A stretch of DNA of 64,000 bases from Moniliella sp. 'wahieum'. Its lineage: Eukaryota; Basidiomycota; Moniliellomycetes; Moniliellales; Moniliellaceae. Shown piece after piece: positions 34,113-46,242 of this stretch. The position numbers were made by a program, and so were the translations under genes. Position 1 is the first letter of the stretch; the number at the start of each line of letters is the position of its first letter. The notes below the pieces were generated by a model, which had not been told where the DNA came from, searched no databases, and worked only from the letters and a program-made list of their open reading frames with translations. The stretch is from assembly GCA_003971905.1 (NCBI GenBank), contig RSEE01000046.1, positions 459,490-523,489 on the forward strand. Reading direction: 5' to 3'.

Positions 34113-35159
34113 GACGGAAAGGGTGGACGGAGGGAGAAACGAAGGCGATGGAGACGCTGGCGGGGTGTCGAGGGTTGGGCAGGGGGGGTGGGCCTTATAT
34201 CTATCTTCTGTTGGGGCCACTGCGCTTTGATCCTGGGGGCCAGAAGAAGGAGCCCGAGAGCATCAACGATTCCACAACACGTCATGCAGTCACAAAGTCA
34301 CCATATGTCTCGGTCACACACGGGGCCACCCGACCTCAGGCGCATCATGACGGTCCTGCCAGTCATGAAGGTTGTGTCGGAGCTCTCAAGCTGACTGCCT
34401 CAACCCACCAGCACCTACCTACTGCCCCCTCGCCCACTGTGTGACGTCATGCACGTTGACCTTCACACAGCGCCGAGTCAACGAAAATGGCCTACGAAGA
34501 AGGGAGAGACTCTGGTTGCGCGTCGATCCCCGTCGGCCTCATCGGCCTCAGTGCTCTCAGTACCTTCGTATTCTCAGTGCATTCGTGCTCTCGGTACTCA
34601 CAGTGCCTCATTCAGGCAAGCCGACCATTAGAGTAGACCTCAGACGCTCATTGCATCGGTCATCGACATCGTCGTCTCTCTTAGGCCAACCCTGACTATG
34701 GTGATCGATCAGGTGATCCAACAAAAGTGCAATACCCGATTCACTATTGCCCATCCCCAAAGTACCATCATATTGGGGTTACCAGGTTACTATTATTCTT
34801 TTGCTGGAGTGTGCCTGAGTGCCTGTCACTTGTGTTTACTCCAGAGTGTGATGAGTACTGAGTGGGAATCAGAAAGGAGTTTGGGACGAGCACGCCGCCG
34901 CAATGCTTGGCTCCTTTTGTGTTAAGAGTCTGAGGAAGACGAGTAGACCCACAAAAAGGATTCGTGGGTAGAGGGGAGTAGACATGGCCAGGAAGGGCCG
35001 GGAGACGAAGGAAAGTTGATTACAGGATTAATACCTAAAGGCCTTTATAACCACAGAAGACCGCAACACCCTCTCTCTCAATACAATGGAGAAGACTCTC
35101 AATACCTTCCTGCAACATTGAACGTTCTGGATTGGTTCCTGATGGAGCCAGCCTGAGGC

Positions 35160-35440
35160 CCGAGCGCTTCTGAGCGCTGCTGAGCCTCTCAGCCTCAGCG
35201 CTCAGCCTCAGTGCTCAGCCTCAGCTCAGTTCTCTGAGAGTTGTGCGTCCTCGCATGTGACATGTGATCGTCGTAACCCCTGACTGATGCATGTGATAAT
35301 AGGGAGATCCCCCCACAAGAATATCCGCTGTATCACGCATCTCAGCGCCGAGGCTCAGCGCTCAAACTAAGCTGTCTTCCCTTCTTCCTTTGTCAGCGGC
35401 TAACGCTTGTGGCTTCAAGCTTCAAGCTTCACTCACTAGC
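35160..35440. repeat. Cluster of AGCGCT/CTCAGC and AAGCTT-C heptad repeats
   Basis: At 35160-35228 CTCAGC, AGCGCT and TCAGCC units alternate with 6-7 bp spacing. A shorter copy lies at 35345-35368. At 35411-35440 two AAGCTT-C heptads are followed by ACTCACTAG. Together these resemble the other palindrome-heptad islands in a more degraded form. Confidence 0.6.
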
Positions 35441-35607
35441 CCAAAGGATTTTCCGTTTGCCTCACTTCCTTCGGCTTCCTCGTCGGGCCCCGCTGGGTAC
35501 GCCTATATTATTCAACACTTGGTCTTGGCTCTGTGGCCACATTCTGAAAGGGCGGGGTAAATTGTAGCCCAGGTCCAAGAACTGATTGCAAGAACTGGTG
35601 GGTGCGT

Positions 35608-35720
35608 GTCACGGTCGGGGCTAAAAGGCGAGGGAGACCAGAGTCGGGACTAGTAGGATAAGGGATGTAGCAATCGTTCGTGGGGAAGAAGCAAGAGCAG
35701 AGGACATGGTGCGAAACGGA
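35608..35720 (-). repeat. Diverged dispersed repeat, copy B
   Basis: The minus strand matches window positions 1-113 (copy A), with shared blocks ACCATGTCCTCTGCT, GTCCCGACTCTGG and TTTAGCCCCGACCGTGACA-like. Similarity may extend further upstream on the minus strand, past 35720, but the partner sequence lies outside the window. Confidence 0.5.
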
Positions 35721-38700
35721 AGAACGGGGAAAGAGCGAGACGCTTGAGACGAAGAAATTGGAAATGGGAGCGAGCTCGATCAGCGCAACCAAATAACTAA
35801 TTGCTTTTTTTTGCTTTGTTTTTGGGCTTAATTTGGGGGGCTGGGCCAACAAAAAGTTGGGGTATTGTGCGCAACCACCACCACCTATCGCCTACTTCCG
35901 TTGTAACGATGAGCCACACCAACGCCTAGGACCAGGCCGTGGAGAATATACTAGCCGCCTGAACGCGGTTGGCCATGCGACATCCATCCTTTTGCCCCCA
36001 GAGTATATTAACCACATCGAACATCAAAAGTCTCCGCGACTGTGAGATATGGCGTCCTGTATCCTGATTCCCGGTGGTGCTTAATGACGCCAGTAATCGC
36101 TCATGGTATCTGCTCGGCTCTGACACTACAGGGATCAAAAGACAACTGCCTTGGACCTTTTTCTACCGTCTTCCACACTCCCGTTGGAGGGCGCAGTTTC
36201 GCCCACCTTGTTTCCTTTTTATTAAGCGTTTTTTGCTTCCCTCCCTCTGTGGAAGGGAGCGTTCCGTCGGAAGATGCCACACTCTCCTCCGAGCGGCCCA
36301 TTATATTAGGATGAAGAATCATACTACATCTGGTCTTGATCCCTCACCATTCATCTGTGGGGCGGTACTACATGAGAGAGCGATCACTCATACAGCATGT
36401 TCAAGACGCAGCAAGCCGATATCATTTTTCAAGTCCTCAACAACGGTTCGCATACCGCGCTGCAGAAAAGTTCTCCAATGTTTCAGGGCGGGCCGCGGGA
36501 GAGGGCCTGATACTTCTCTCGAAAAGAACGGCATTGCGGTCACGCGGGGTAAGCGTCTACTAGTGAGCCCCATCGTTTGCTGGTCCCGAAGTCGGATGGA
36601 ACAATTTTCCTGTCGGTTCAGCGCTGCCATGCCGGCTTTGGGTGTAGTGGTGAACGTTGACCCCATCAAGTATGCCAGACTGGCAATCCAGGCGTTCCAG
36701 TTGACCCTTAGAAGCTCGCACTGAGAGCCACGGCTATTTGCTTAGCTCTGTCAATGCTGTTTTCAATGCTGTTTTTTTTGTCTTTTCGTTTTCCATCCCT
36801 CAGTTGCCACCAACACGTTCTTTGCTCTCCATATTACAAGCAGAAGAGACTAGGAATTTTTGGACGCCTTCAGTCCAAGCCACGCCCTCGTCTTATAAGC
36901 ACAGAAACGATAGCAAAAATCGTTTGGGATGCCATAGCGAGAACCATGCGCATTCGGTTCCGTCGTTAACAAGTTTTGATTATATCTCTTACCGACCTCG
37001 ACCCGGTTTGGTATCCTCGTCCTCGTCCAATCCCCTTTCGCTACCAGTTCATCTCTCCAGAATGCACCTATATGCCGTTGGTCTGAAGGGATGCACGAAC
37101 TATAGACGCTCCCTCCCTGTTATCAGGTTTCGGATTTGGATTCTGCTATCTACTTTCAGAGGTGGGTTCAAGGCAAAGGAAAGCAACGTTTTCGGCTGAG
37201 TGGACATTGTGCTGGTGGGAGTGGCATTCGAGAAGCTTGGTCCGCCACCCACATGTGCCGCAAACGCAAGTCTAGTTCTAGCTTCAATTTCCCATTGACG
37301 AGGCGCTCTCACTTTTCTTTCTTTCCCCGCGAGAGTTCCTCGCCTCTTTGGCCCTAGCCATGGGATTCATATATTGCACTTTGGCTGCCCGCTGGGACTG
37401 GAGGTCGGGAGACACTCGACGGGCAAATCCAAGTGCTCTCTGCCTCCCAATTGGGTGCCGGGCCCACTCCCATTTCGAACTACCCTCGATCAGGCGGTAA
37501 CATATGGTAGTTAGCGGCCCAAATGGCCTTTGCTCGTATTCTGACCCAGTTGGCCCTCATGCATCTTTTCCCCGGGTTCCGAACATACTGAATGAGAAGA
37601 CGCCATGGGTACTCCATGTCACCTCCGTTCCCATCGCCTGGTTGCCACTGGGCGCCTAGTTGCCACTGACCACGCTCGCCCACTGCGGATTCGGGTCGCC
37701 CTATCGCCTCTTTGAGCCGGAGCAAGGTGTCCCTCTGTTCCCACACGACAAGCACGGCCCACCCATGAAAGACGCAAGCTTGGTTCGTATCGACGCTCCG
37801 CCTCGTGGCACAAACGATGGCGTGTAGGCTACAGTGAGTTGCAACTGCAACCAGCGCTGTCCTAGCCAGTGCGCACGGATGGGCGAGGCGCGATTGGCCC
37901 TTTTGGCGTTGTGCCACCTCACTTGGACCTGCGCGACCTGACCGGGCCTGCCACTGACACTGACCGGAGCGGGTGCGAGGTGGTGATTGCAACGGAGGGT
38001 GTGGTGGTAGCCTATATCGCAACCCCATCGTCGCCACCGCGGGGTTTGCTGCGGGTCAAACTCTGTCAGACTGTCCAGCGCAGTGGCGTTGCTCTGCAGA
38101 GGACACCAGGATGGTCGGTTGTTGCGTGGAGGGTGGATGATCTGATGGCTGACGCGGGGGAAGACGGGAATGGGAGGGCGGGTGTGAGCATGCTAGGGTT
38201 GGCATGCAGCGACAGGCGTTGGGACGGAGCGCCCAGCTGCGCCTCAGCGCTGGGGCCATCGGCCCACTAGGAGGGTTGCAATGTGATGCGCGCAGAGGGC
38301 CCGCACACGCAGCCCTGGTCGAGCCAGAGTCGATAGGTGCCACCCGTTGGGGAGTGGCAAAACAGGGCTTGACATGTGGGGTTCCCAAGCGTTCCCACCA
38401 GATACTCAGATCCATGCCCAGCACCAACGTCCCCCCACGCTGATCCAATCGATCCAATCGTTAATCGGGAGACGAGCGGATCCAGATTCAACCGTGTCGG
38501 CCTATGTTCGCAGCCCATCGACCATCCTGCCTCCTGCCTCCCTCCATCTCCCGGCGTGATGGTCACGCGTTGCAACTGCACGTGGCCCCACGGGGTACTG
38601 CTTGCTCCCGCACCCCCACGGTGCGTCAAAGTGGGCCGGCGGGGAGGGCGGGGACGCGCCTGGCCAGGCCTAGCCGAGCACCGGTTCCTTCTGTCGAACG

Positions 38701-38958
38701 CTGGCTCAACGTTCAACCTGAGCGATAATCAATCAGTCCTGCCCACTCAGTACGTACTCAGTGCCAGTGGCACATGCAACCCTAGCCTTGGCGTCCAGCG
38801 CACGGCCCCCCCGTGGCTCGGCTGGGGTGCTCGGCGGTGATCTGGGGCGATAGTGGATGGACCACCCATCGATCCATCCTGCCCGCCCAAACAGACGCAC
38901 ACACGCCACCCATCCTCTCTCTGCCCGCGCCCGCCTGGCTCTGCTCTGCGTGTCCACC

Positions 38959-41213
38959 ATGTCTGCTGTGCTGCTGCTGCCTCGCTGCCGCCGCCGCGCC
39001 CGCCGCCCCGGACTACGCGGCGGCCACCGACGGCACGCGCCTCATCGCACAAGACCCGTGGCTGGAGCCCTACGCGCCCGTCTTGCGCAAGCGCCATGCC
39101 CGCTACGCCGACAAGCAGCGCATTGCCGCCGCCGCGAGGGCAGCCTGGCCGACTTCTCCTGGGCTATCAGCGCTATGGCCTCCACCCCGACCCCGCCACC
39201 GGCGCCATCGTCTACCGCGAGTGGGCGCCCGGGCAGAGACCGCCTCGCTCATCGGCGACTTCAACAGCTGGGACCCCCACGCCAACCCCATGACCCGCGA
39301 CCAGTTTGGCGTCTGGTCCGTCACCGTCCCCCCCGTGGATGGCAAGCCGGCCACCCCCACCAGTCCAAGATCAAGATCAGCATGACCACCGCTGGCGAGC
39401 GCATCGACCGCCTGCCCGCCTGGATCAACGCGTGACCCAAGACCTTAGTGTGTCGCCGGCGTACGATGCGGTGTTTTGGAACCCCCGCCCGAGGAGCGGT
39501 ACGTGCTCCAGCATCCGCGGCCCAAGGCTCCCGTCGACATCAAGATCTATGAATCGCACGTGGGCATCGCCACCCCCCACGAGGCGCGTAGGCACGTACA
39601 AGGAGTTTACCCGCGACGTTCTGCCTATGATCAAGGACCTGGGGTACAACACGATTCAGCTCATGGCTGTGCAGGAACACGCGTACTACGCAAGCTTTGG
39701 TTACCAAGTCACCTCCTTCTTTGCCCCCAGCAGCCGCTATGGCACCCCGAGGACCTCAAGCAACTCGTCGACACGGCTCACCAGTTGGGCCTCACAGTGC
39801 TCCTCGACATTGTGCATAGTCACTCGTCCAAAAATGTTCTCGACGGGCTCAACATGTTTGACGGAACGGACCACCTCTACTTCCATGAGGGCGCCAAGGG
39901 CCGCCATGACCTTTGGGACTCTCGTACATTTAACTATGGCAACTGGGAGGTGCTCCGCTTCCTTTTGTCCAATTGCCGATACTGGGTGGACGAATACGGC
40001 TTTGATGGTTTCCGCTTCGATGGTGTGACAAGCATGTTGTACACGTACGTTTCTTCTCTCCCCTCCCGCTCCTTTCTTCATACGAACTTGATTGCTGACT
40101 CTGAGCCCCCGGCCTCTCTTTTCACATGCAGACATCACGGGATTGGAACGGGCTTCAGCGGTGGATACCACGAGTACTTTGGCCCAGACGTGACGAGGAA
40201 AGCGTGTGTTACCTGCAGTTGGCCAAACGATATGCTCCACTGTCTTCACCAAGGCTCCATGACGACCATTGCGGAGGACGTGTCGGGCATGCCGGGCTTG
40301 TGCCGCCCTGTCGCAGAGGGTGGGGGGATTCGACTACCGACTCAGCATGGCTGTGCCTGACATGTGGATCAAACTGATTAAGGAGCAATCCGACGAAGAC
40401 TGGGATTTGGGCAACATTGTGTGGACGTTGACCAATCGCCGTCATGGGGAAAAGTCGATTGCGTATGCTGAGAGCCATGATCAAGCGTTGGTTGGAGATA
40501 AGGTACGTTCTCTCTTGCTTCTTCGCTTCTCCCTTGCCTTGAACTGCCTTGCAAGACTTGCTCACACACCCTCCTTTTCCCTTAGACACTTGCCTTTTGG
40601 CTCATGGACGCTGAAATGTACACCAACATGTCGGACTTGACCGAGCGGACACGGTTATTGACCGTGGCCTATCGTTGCACAAGATGATCCGCCTCCTCAC
40701 TTCGGCCTTGGGCGGCGAAGGCTACCTCAACTTTATTGGAAATGAGTTTGGTCATCCCGAATGGCTCGACTTTCCTCGCGAAGGCAACGGGAACAGCTTC
40801 CTTCATGCGCGCCGGCAGTTCAACTTGGTCAAAGACGGATTGCTGCGGTACAAGTATTTATGGCTGTGGACAAGAGCATGAACGACCTCGAGACGACCTA
40901 CAAATGGCTCGCTGCACCGCAGGCGTATGTGTCGCTAAAGCATGAAGCAGACCGGGTGCTGGTGTTGAGCGGGCCAACTTGCTGTTTGTGTTTAACTTTG
41001 ATGCGACGCGGTCCTACACGACTATCGGGTGGGCACGGCCTGGCCGGGCAAGTACAAGGTGGTGCTCGACTCGGATGCCAAGAGGTAGGCGGGCATGGCC
41101 GCGTGGATCACTCGACCGAATACTTCTCCACCAACTTGCCCTGGAACGGACGCGACCATTTCCTCCAACTCTACATCCCTACCCGTACCGTCCTTGTTTT
41201 GGCCCACGACTGA
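38959..41213 (+). CDS. GLC3: 1,4-alpha-glucan (glycogen) branching enzyme, GH13_8
   Basis: It introduces alpha-1,6 branches into glycogen in the cytosol. About 695 residues, the normal size. The N-terminal CBM48-like part includes [31 protein letters not shown] and [17 protein letters not shown]. The GH13 barrel shows [13 protein letters not shown] (region I), [15 protein letters not shown] with the nucleophile Asp (about residue 351), [10 protein letters not shown] with the acid/base Glu (about 408) and [14 protein letters not shown] (region IV, about 475). The C-terminus includes [20 protein letters not shown] and [16 protein letters not shown]. Introns are at 40045-40131 and 40503-40585. 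Frame breaks are numerous, near 38995, 39145, 39230, 39355, 39475, 39590, 39745, 40190, 40320, 40650, 40860, 40960 and 41090. It converges with the SDR gene at 41672. Confidence 0.95.
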
Positions 41214-41671
41214 AGAAAAGAGCAAACCCGGTGTTCAACCTGCCTTGGCACCAACAAACTTAGCCCTGTTCCTATTGTCTCGTGCACCTGCCTGTCCTGA
41301 TCCATCTTGTCTATCCAAAGTACATTGCTCCTATGCACACGGCACCTCACTTTTCTAGCCACACTTAAGAACAAATTCGATGAGAAAGTGCACATGTGCA
41401 TGATGCCAACCAGGAATGCAGTTGTTCGTAGCACACGCGGCTGGAGGGAGGACCGAAACAACCCAAGAAAGTCATCCTGGGGGAGAGTCAATGATCGCCT
41501 GCATGGCCAACACCACCTCCCCCTCATTGCCGTTCAGGCTGTCCTGCTGGCTGACAATTTGAAAAGACGCGGTGCAGTGCGTCGTGCCTGCTTGGTTCCA
41601 AGCGGATAAGGACCCCATTGTCAAGGATGGATTGCTCTCCTGATCTCCATACGGCAGCCCCTCCCCGCGCA
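41214..41671. other. Convergent intergenic region (GLC3 / SDR)
   Basis: No gene is supported. The 458 bp presumably contain the two 3' UTRs. Confidence 0.4.
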
Positions 41672-42532
41672 TCAGCTCAATGGGACGAGCGGTTGTGGGA
41701 TCATAAGCTTGGGCAGACGCGTCGATTGGGCGCGGAAAGTCTGGTCCCAAGCCTGGATCATCGCCGGCCCAGGTCCCGCTGAGACTTCGTCCAAATTCGC
41801 CTGCCATCCTTGCGCCAGTTCGGACATGAACTGATCCACCGTCAGCGCCGTGTGCTTGTTGTCGCCGGGGTCGCGACGGTCGCGATGCAGATGGGGTGTG
41901 TACGCCGGCGGGATAATCTCGACGACCTTGATGTTGGTGTCCTTGGAGCAGAAGCGCCATGGTGTGTAGAAGTGCAAATACGCCTTGGTGCCATTATATG
42001 ATCAGTGCGCACCATCGTGCCGGCTTGGTCGTCTACCCGCCGCCGCACCATTGCACCAGAGGGACGTACCCGGGATTGATAATGCTAAAGGGAACAATGC
42101 CAAGGATGGAAGAAGAAACGTTCATAATCGTCGCGCCCGGCAGGCTTTTAAAGTGGGGTAGAAACGATCGATCAAATGGGCTGGGGCGCGGATGTTGATG
42201 TCAATCTCCTGGTCCAAGGTGGCGAGGTTCATGTGCTCGACATAGAGTTCGCGCTGGACACCGGCATTGTTGATGAGGCAGTCCGTGTCAGCGTGGTCCG
42301 CGAGGATGCGCGCAGCAAGCTCCGCCAGGCCTGCCGTCTGCGCCACATCGTACACATAGTACGCCGCCCCGAGCTCCTGCGCCGCCTGGGCCAGAGTAGC
42401 CTCCGTGCGACCGACCAGCACCACGCTCTTGCCCTGCTGCACGAGCCAGGCGGCCATGGCCTTGCCCAGGCCACCCGCCGCGCCGGTGATGACGGCCTTG
42501 TGGAAGTCGAGCGTGGCGAAGGAGGGCGACAT
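41672..42532 (-). CDS. Short-chain dehydrogenase/reductase, DltE-like
   Basis: A classical SDR of about 260 residues, probably a cytosolic NAD(P)-dependent oxidoreductase of unknown substrate. It begins MSPSFATLDFHKAVITGAAG with the cofactor motif TGAAGGLGKAMA. CLINNAGVQRELYVEH follows (NNAG), then LDQEIDINIRAPAHLIDRFY, TIMNVSSILGIVPFSI (catalytic Ser) and YNGTKAYLHFYTPWRF (Tyr-x3-Lys). VVEIIPPAYTPHLHRD is the DltE-type segment after the active site. An intron near 42000-42075 has a clear donor (GTACGTCC), but no AG stands at the expected acceptor just before TATAATGGC. A frame break lies near 42130. The ATG at 42532 fits the family start. Confidence 0.82.
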
Positions 42533-43503
42533 GGTGGAGCAGCGCTGCGGCACCAAGGCGCGGCGAGCGGCTGTTCCATGCAGGCCTCTTGTTTGCTGCT
42601 GACCGCCCACGCCTCCCGCCGGGCGCACGGCCAATGACGCCGCCTATGTCCGTTGCGGCCGAGCGGAGCACATGTTATTAGTGACGCAGATGCAGGTGCT
42701 CCGTGCCTGCCATTCGTCACGTGCGCCGTCACCCCATCATGCACCACAGGTCACACGTGGGTCACATGACCATGATCGTTGCAATTTGAAATTGCCTGTC
42801 TGATTCAGTGCATACCCCAGCCACCCAGGGGATGCAACGCGCCGGTTCCCCGACCCCATGACCACCGTCCCTTGCCCCCGTCGTTGAAACGACGAGGTGG
42901 AGACGGCCAGGCGGCCAGCTATCGCTCTACTCTGTCACGTACTGGCCCAGTACCGAAAACAAAAGGCCAAGAACGGGAACGAGGACCAACCAAGAAACGA
43001 GGATCGTTGAAGAACCGCAAGAGAGAAAAATAGGGCGGTGGGAAGTGGAGCTTGCAAGTCGAGACCAGGAGCGTGGAACATTCTTGCGTGAGGTCCGGCA
43101 AAAAGCCGGACGGAGTAAGGGATGTGAGAGATGATGGGAGAACGGGATGGAATGTAATGCGGTGACCGGTGACCGAGGACATGGGGGTGGGAGGGGAAGC
43201 GGTCGGACACTTGAAGAAAATGTACAAGTCCAGGCTTTTCATTGGCTCAAGCCACCAAGGATTAGAGACAGCGGGTAAGGAACCCAGGCTAGGTTATGGG
43301 CTTACGATTTGCGGGGGGCGTTACGTTGGTAAATCCCGTCCACACGCCGACCAGAGGAAGGAATACAATCAATGCAAGTGTCACGATCGAGTCCCTGTGC
43401 CACCACTTGACAACCTCAAGGCGGTGCGCCAAGAACGTCTAATTCAGGGTTGAGGGGGAGGGAAGCTAATAGGCACAATCCGTTGGGGGTCAGTACATGC
43501 CCT
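42533..43503. other. Intergenic region with a CACGTG site
   Basis: No gene is supported. The SDR promoter lies in the left part, with TCACGTGC near 42717 and TCACATG nearby. The right part (42900-43480) is purine-rich and may be the 3' UTR of the RRM gene. Confidence 0.35.
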
Positions 43504-44191
43504 TTACCGGCTGCTTCTCACACAAGAGTCCTGTCCAACGTACCCGGGTTGCGCAGCATACCCGGCCTGCGAGGACGGGTAGGCTCCTTGAGCACCAAAT
43601 CCAGGCTGGGCAGGCGATCCAAATGCACCCTGCGGCGCAAACGATGTCTGCGGCGCGCCGTACCCGGCTGCCAGCGGGCACCAACCCCTTGAGGCGGGGC
43701 AAACGTTCCAGTAGTGGGGTAGCCGGGCATACCCACAGCGGCCGCTGCCGCCGCAGGGTCAGAGAAAGCCGCTTGGCCCGTTGGTACGGCGCAGACAGGC
43801 CCGGGGCAAAGCCCTGACCAGGCGGAAGGCCAAACGACGCTGGCGCGGCCGCGAAACCCGAAGCGCCGTACCCAGCACCAGCACCAAAGCTAGGGAAGCC
43901 CCCAGTGGCATACCCCACGTTGTACCCGCCTTGCGACCGCATCGGCCGGGAGTTGGCCATGTTGACACGGATCGTACGACCATCGAGCACTTGCTCGTTC
44001 ATGTTCTGGATCGCAGCGTCGGCTTCTTCTTGGGTAGCGTACGTCACGAACCCAAACCCGCGCGAACGGCCGGTCTCGCGGTCACGCATCACCACATAGT
44101 CCGTCAAAGCGCCCCACGTGGCAAATGCGTGCGCCAGACCGTCATCCGTCGTGTTCCAGCTGAGGTTGCCCACGTAAACTTTGGCGACCAT
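43504..44191 (-). CDS. Single-RRM, glycine-rich RNA-binding protein
   Basis: About 229 residues. One RNA-recognition motif fills the N-terminus: KVYVGNLSWNTTDDGLAHAF (RNP2 = VYVGNL), then TGRSRGFGFVTYATQEEADA (RNP1 = RGFGFVTY), ending NEQVLDGRTIRVNMANSRP. The rest is Gly/Ala/Pro/Gln-rich low complexity (GGFPSFGAGAGYGASGFAAA, then QPGYVGQ-type repeats). This matches small glycine-rich RNA-binding proteins that act as RNA chaperones or in mRNA processing and stress granules. Two frame breaks fall in the C-terminal region (near 43770 and 43690), and the stop at 43504 is that of the Gln/Tyr/Gly-rich frame. The 5' leader is strongly purine-rich on the plus strand (44200-44440). Confidence 0.85.
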
Positions 44192-44877
44192 CTGGAGGGG
44201 CTCGGGGTTAGCAGAAGGACAGGACGAGGTCGCGGGTGGGGAGGGGAACGCACAGTGAAAAGGGGGTAAGTGGGAGGAGTAGGGAGAGGCTGGGAACCGT
44301 GAAGATGGTGCAAAAATGAACGAGGCAGACACGCCGGGGCCAATAGGAAGGTGGAGGAAGGGAGGGGAAGAGAAGCACAGGCGCGGAAAGGGACGCGAAG
44401 CCAGGAACGAACGGAGCTGGTTCGAGCCAAAACGGAAACGGCAGATGGAGGCAAGGTGCTGCAACCTGCATGACCCAACCGAAAACGCCGCAGGCCAACC
44501 CTAGCAGGACCTCGCAGCCTTGTTAGTACTGACTGGGCGCCCCCTGGACAACACCCCAGCGGCGAATACACACTGGCGCCCTGCCGTCCCGCGCGAGGCC
44601 ACCGGAATGCAATGATCAATGATGCATGATGCATGCATGATGGCCCAGAGGTTCCTGGGAGCCTCTCACACACCGGTGCAACACGTGTAGCCTGAAATCT
44701 GCCACACAAAGTTGACGTAACTGTACGCGACAGGGGCGGATCACATGACCACACGCTCCGCAGCGATCGCGCTTCTAGTAGAGCCTCTCGACCGCACTTG
44801 GGCTTCACTCCATCTGGTGGTTCTGCAACCACCTCCTGCACGCGGCGAGCAACATCCTCTCCCGCAGCGTTTCCGCT
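44192..44877. promoter_or_regulatory. Shared divergent promoter region (RRM / ZCCHC10-like)
   Basis: The 686 bp lie between two divergent start codons. They contain the CT-rich leader of the RRM gene, an ATGCAT heptad island at 44611-44643, and an ACACGTGT near 44679. No other gene is seen. Confidence 0.45.
44611..44643. repeat. Palindrome-heptad island (ATGCAT + G)
   Basis: Two ATGCAT-G heptads are preceded by TGATCA and followed by a partly overlapping ATGCATGATGG. The island lies within the divergent promoter of the RRM and ZCCHC10-like genes. Confidence 0.7.
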
Positions 44878-45809
44878 ATGTTTCCTTCTCGACGCCGTGG
44901 TGCCAATCCGCGGGGCCTGAGCTCTCGCGGCGCCGGCGCCCCGGATGCGCCCCCGCCCAAGTGCCAGCGCTGCCTCCAGCTCGGCCATGCCACTTACCAG
45001 TGCACCCGACCCCGCGTCTACGTCAGTCGCCCTACCCGCTCTCAGGCATTGGTCGATAGCCGCGCCTCCAAAAAATTGAAGGTCAAGGGCGGAGACCAGC
45101 ACACTATGCCGGCCGACGACATTCACCTCCCCAAGAACGCGTACGTGTCAGCCTTCCTGCTAGCTTACTCTCCAGGCTTCTCAGACTCAACTGCATTTTT
45201 TGCTTGGGCGAAGTCTATTGTTGGAATCCCGACTCACATCTTTCCTCCTGCACTGCTTTTTTCCAGATCGGGCACGGCCAGCGCTGTTCTTGCTGCCCGC
45301 AAGGACGACCGCGCCAGTTCCCGCTCCAAGCGGCGCCGTCCCAGCTCGAGTTCGGATCGCAGTAGGAGTTCAAGCCGCAGTTCAAGCCGCAGTTCAAGCC
45401 GCAGCTCAAGCCGGAGCTCGAGCCGGAGCTCACGCTCCGATTCCCGCAGTTCCCGGTCAAGGAGCATCAGCAGCTCATACTATAGTGCTTCCTCTCGCTC
45501 TCGTTCCTTCTCGTCATCCTACGACTCGCGCTCGCATCACCCTCCGACTCTCGCTCTCCCGCTCTCCACGCCGTACTCTCAGCCCATCTCCCTCCCGCTC
45601 CCGCTCCCGCTCCCGCTCCAAATCCCCCTCTAACTCCCGCTCCAGCTCCGCTCCCGCTCTCCTTCGTCCAACGTTCTCCTGATCACAAACGCGCACGCCG
45701 CGATCGCGATCGCACCTCACCCAGCCCTGCCCCACCTCCTCGGGCGCCCCTAACGTGCAGAACCACCAGCAACGAGGACAAACAGGATCCGAAGGACAAG
45801 CAAAACTAG
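44878..45809 (+). CDS. ZCCHC10-like zinc-knuckle protein with long SR tail
   Basis: About 268 residues. Near residue 28 lies a CCHC knuckle, KCQRCLQLGHATYQCTRPR (C-x2-C-x4-H-x4-C), followed by VYVSRPTRSQALVDSRASKK; this is the ZCCHC10 (zf-CCHC_3) arrangement. After an intron at 45141-45266 (126 nt, longest seen here) comes SGTASAVLAARKDDRASSRS, then a run of SSSR repeats coded by about six tandem copies of a 12-bp unit (AGTTCAAGCCGC type, 45368-45440), then SRSRS and an acidic-basic tail. Breaks of frame in the repeats (near 45530 and 45650) make the last third uncertain; the frame with DHKRARRDRDRTSPSPAPPP is the most protein-like and stops at 45807-45809. A nuclear splicing-related role fits SR proteins but is inferred. 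Confidence 0.72.
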
Positions 45810-46242
45810 CCTCCACCCCGATCTGTCCTCCTTCACCGTCGTCTGGCCCGTTTCCTCTACATCACCCTCGCCTTCGTCGCGGCCGCGAGCACCTTCGCTG
45901 TCTCCTCCCGCTTGACTAGAGCGCTACGTACGTGTCCTGCGCTCCAGGCGCGCAACGTACCTCCCCACCTGCCATCCGAGGACCCTAAGCCCTCACTGAA
46001 ATGGAGGGGCGTATGCAGGTCTGGTGTAATCTTACTTGCAGCAGCAATACGGCTCCATTGTGCAAGGAACAGATCCAATCACAGGAGAGGGGGGGTAGCC
46101 CTCTACTGGATGTAGAGGGATAGAGAGGGAAGGCAGCGTAGCGAGAGGGCAAGTGAAAATGCGGAGGGACGAGAATTCGGCATCTGCTTGGCGCGGAATG
46201 CTCCGTTTGATAAATACGTGTATTCCCGCATGTCAAAGACAA

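Larger units (their letters stand above)
34113..38958. other. Large gene-poor intergenic region (4.8 kb)
   Basis: I find no supported gene. Open frames on both strands at 36042-36724, 36388-36669, 37480-38037 and 38376-38840 lack motifs and splice structure. Repeats include the island at 35160-35440 and dispersed-repeat copy B at 35608-35720. The sequence around 38430-38470 has ATCCAATCG doublets. The last 100 bp are CT-rich, as expected for the leader of the branching-enzyme gene. Confidence 0.35.

Noticed and set aside
36042-36724. 216-codon open frame on the plus strand
   Set aside because: No recognisable motif, mixed basic and low-complexity composition, and competing open frames on the minus strand.
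29665-41213. Programmed ribosomal frameshifting in GCV3, NMA1 or GLC3
   Set aside because: Breaks occur at many unrelated sites, in housekeeping genes that are never known to shift, and mostly in homopolymers; sequence error is simpler.
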